Source: Methanobrevibacter sp. (GTDB lineage Archaea; Methanobacteriota; Methanobacteria; Methanobacteriales; Methanobacteriaceae). From it: DNA of 34,054 nucleotides. A program made the translations under genes and the position numbers. The first letter of the stretch is position 1. Each line of letters starts with the position of its first letter. Below are positions 32,675 to 34,054 of the stretch, piece by piece. Under the pieces are notes generated by a model. It did no database searches. It was not told the origin of the DNA and saw only the letters and a list, made by a program, of their open reading frames with translations. The stretch covers positions 1 through 34,054 of the forward strand of contig JAGCBE010000416.1 of NCBI GenBank assembly GCA_017652345.1. Reading direction: 5' to 3'.

Positions 32675-34054
32675 AATTCAAATAGCAGAGAAGTTCCTAC
32701 CACTATTCAATAGCGATTATTTGAACTTTATTCTACCAGGTGGCAGAGCTAGTGGCAAAAGTAAGACTACTGAAATATTGGCAGGTGTAATTACTGCAAC
32801 TAAACCAAATGAAGATATTGTTATAGCAAGAGCATCGTATGGCAGCATAGGAGACTCTGTTTTCAATGAGACTTGCGAAGTCATCGAGTCGATTCCTGCA
32901 TTTGATGATCAATTTGTATTTCGTAAGAGTCCTTATCGAATCATTCGCAAAGCTAATCAAGCTACTATCTATTTCATGGGTATAGGTGGCTCAACAGAGC
33001 GTACCAAGGGTTTTAAGCCATTGCACAAAGTCGGCTTGGTTATTTTGGAAGAAACACAAGAATTAAGGTCAAGAGAACACTTAGAGCAAACGATGGCTAC
33101 ATTGAGAAGAAGATTCGGTGAAGATACAGTTGTAGTAATTGTATTTAACCCACCTGCTCAAGAATTGCATTGGATTAATGTTTGGTGCGAAGAAAAGAGA
33201 AAAGATAAAGACTATTGTGTTATTCATAGCACTTACAAAGATATTCTCCCATTTTTGAGCGATAGAGATATTAAAGAAATACGCAAGATGTATTATGAGA
33301 ATAGACAATTTCATGATTACATGTATGAAGGCAAACCTACTGGTGGATTCGGGGCAGTTTATCCAATGTTTAGAAAAGATAAGCATGTCATTACTAAGCA
33401 AGAGTATGATTATTTAATAGCTAACAGTGATATAAAACCTGTTCTTTGCGTAATAGGGGGCGATGGTGCAGTTAATAATGACTGTACTTCATTCGTTCCT
33501 AAGATAATATTGAGCAACGGACAAACAGTCCAGGGCAGTTTATTCCATCATGATCCTAAAATCGATGGTTCATTTGGCTATCATCAACTTGTAAGAGACT
33601 TTGCAAGCAAATGGCTCGATAATATTTGTGCAGAATTTCACTTAGGAACTAGACAAGAGATAATGATTGCTCAAGAGCGAGGTGTCAATATAACTGTGTT
33701 GCCTATATTTGTAAGAATCGATAGTGCTGCGCCAGACTTAGTTAAAGAGTGTCAATTCTTTTGGGGAGATAGATGCGATGTCGCAGCCATCAAGAAGGGA
33801 ACTATTACCGAGATGGTTGCAACTGTGCAGAGTGCTATTTGCAGTGATAATGAGTATATCATCGATTATGGTGGACATTATAACTATGTCAAAAACGAAT
33901 TCCAGCCTCGCAAAGTCAACTATTTAGCAGAGCAGCTATCAATGCTCATCTGGAACGAAAAGCAAGATGGATACGATCCTATTGTACCTAACGATGACTG
34001 CGATGCTTACACTTATTCTTGCAGGTTCTGGTATCAAAATATCGAAAACATAGC
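32667..34054 (+). CDS. terL: Terminase large subunit (runs off window, continues at 1)
   Basis: The ATG at 32667 opens a frame with no stop to the window end, joining bases 2-208 to give 484 aa. Walker A GGRASGKS is at residues 25-32. Walker B with catalytic Glu is LVILEE (residues about 124-129). The nuclease starts at IGGDGAVNND (Asp266). It drives DNA into the head and cuts it. Confidence 0.95.
   Translation, partial: MPKIQIAEKFLPLFNSDYLNFILPGGRASGKSKTTEILAGVITATKPNEDIVIARASYGSIGDSVFNETCEVIESIPAFDDQFVFRKSPYRIIRKANQATIYFMGIGGSTERTKGFKPLHKVGLVILEETQELRSREHLEQTMATLRRRFGEDTVVVIVFNPPAQELHWINVWCEEKRKDKDYCVIHSTYKDILPFLSDRDIKEIRKMYYENRQFHDYMYEGKPTGGFGAVYPMFRKDKHVITKQEYDYLIANSDIKPVLCVIGGDGAVNNDCTSFVPKIILSNGQTVQGSLFHHDPKIDGSFGYHQLVRDFASKWLDNICAEFHLGTRQEIMIAQERGVNITVLPIFVRIDSAAPDLVKECQFFWGDRCDVAAIKKGTITEMVATVQSAICSDNEYIIDYGGHYNYVKNEFQPRKVNYLAEQLSMLIWNEKQDGYDPIVPNDDCDAYTYSCRFWYQNIENI
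33914..34054. repeat. Terminal redundancy, copy 2
   Basis: Identical to 1-141; see that entry. Confidence 0.95.

Overview
The window is an AT-rich tailed-phage genome. Bases 1-141 are identical to bases 33914-34054, so it is a circular (or circularly permuted) molecule of 33,913 bp linearised inside the large terminase gene, and the last gene continues at the window start. A heavy AGA/TAA/A-T codon bias, purine-rich Shine-Dalgarno sites, a BppU-like baseplate protein, and RecT and replisome-organiser genes of the kind found in phages of low-GC Gram-positives all point to a Bacillota or Mollicutes-like gut-type host. This host assignment is inference. TAA, TAG and TGA all end genes (TGA with ATGA start overlaps), so a standard bacterial code fits. 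I see no integrase, tRNA, rRNA, IS element or CRISPR array.

The layout has two arms diverging from a control region (30658-31018) and converging on a bidirectional terminator (17399-17428). The plus-strand arm runs from 31019 through the circle join to 17359. It holds two early-late hypothetical genes (one, DUF5662-like, broken by an in-frame TAA), small and large terminase, portal, minor capsid protein, an HExxH metallopeptidase-like protein, a small frameshifted ORF, scaffold, major capsid protein, connector/completion genes, a two-part tail protein, a very small protein where a tape measure would be expected, a baseplate hub-like protein, a BppU-type receptor-binding protein and three small coiled-coil/membrane proteins that are the only lysis candidates. 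Internal promoters and terminators bracket the scaffold-capsid pair.

The minus-strand arm (30657 to 17437) is one long early operon with overlapping or nearly touching genes: XRE regulator, Rad50/SbcC-like ATPase, RecT, MBL-fold hydrolase, replication initiator (with three 11-bp iterons and an AT-rich tract inside the gene, a likely origin), zinc ribbon, ASCH, GIY-YIG nuclease, many tiny membrane and cysteine-rich proteins, PcfK-like and PcfJ-like proteins, a second HTH protein and a four-helix membrane protein. RecT, the SbcC-like ATPase and the MBL enzyme probably form the recombination module and the initiator fires replication. PcfK and its neighbour each end in a sliding-clamp-like peptide.

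Most interesting points: the iteron origin inside the initiator gene; the 11-bp phased repeats over the early promoter and an 18-bp repeat flanking the regulator gene; an orphan promoter-to-terminator leader that may be a small RNA; the 5'-terminal stem-loop on the scaffold/capsid mRNA; the apparently leaderless connector promoter; a tail module without a normal tape measure; no recognisable endolysin; and two genes with simple lesions.
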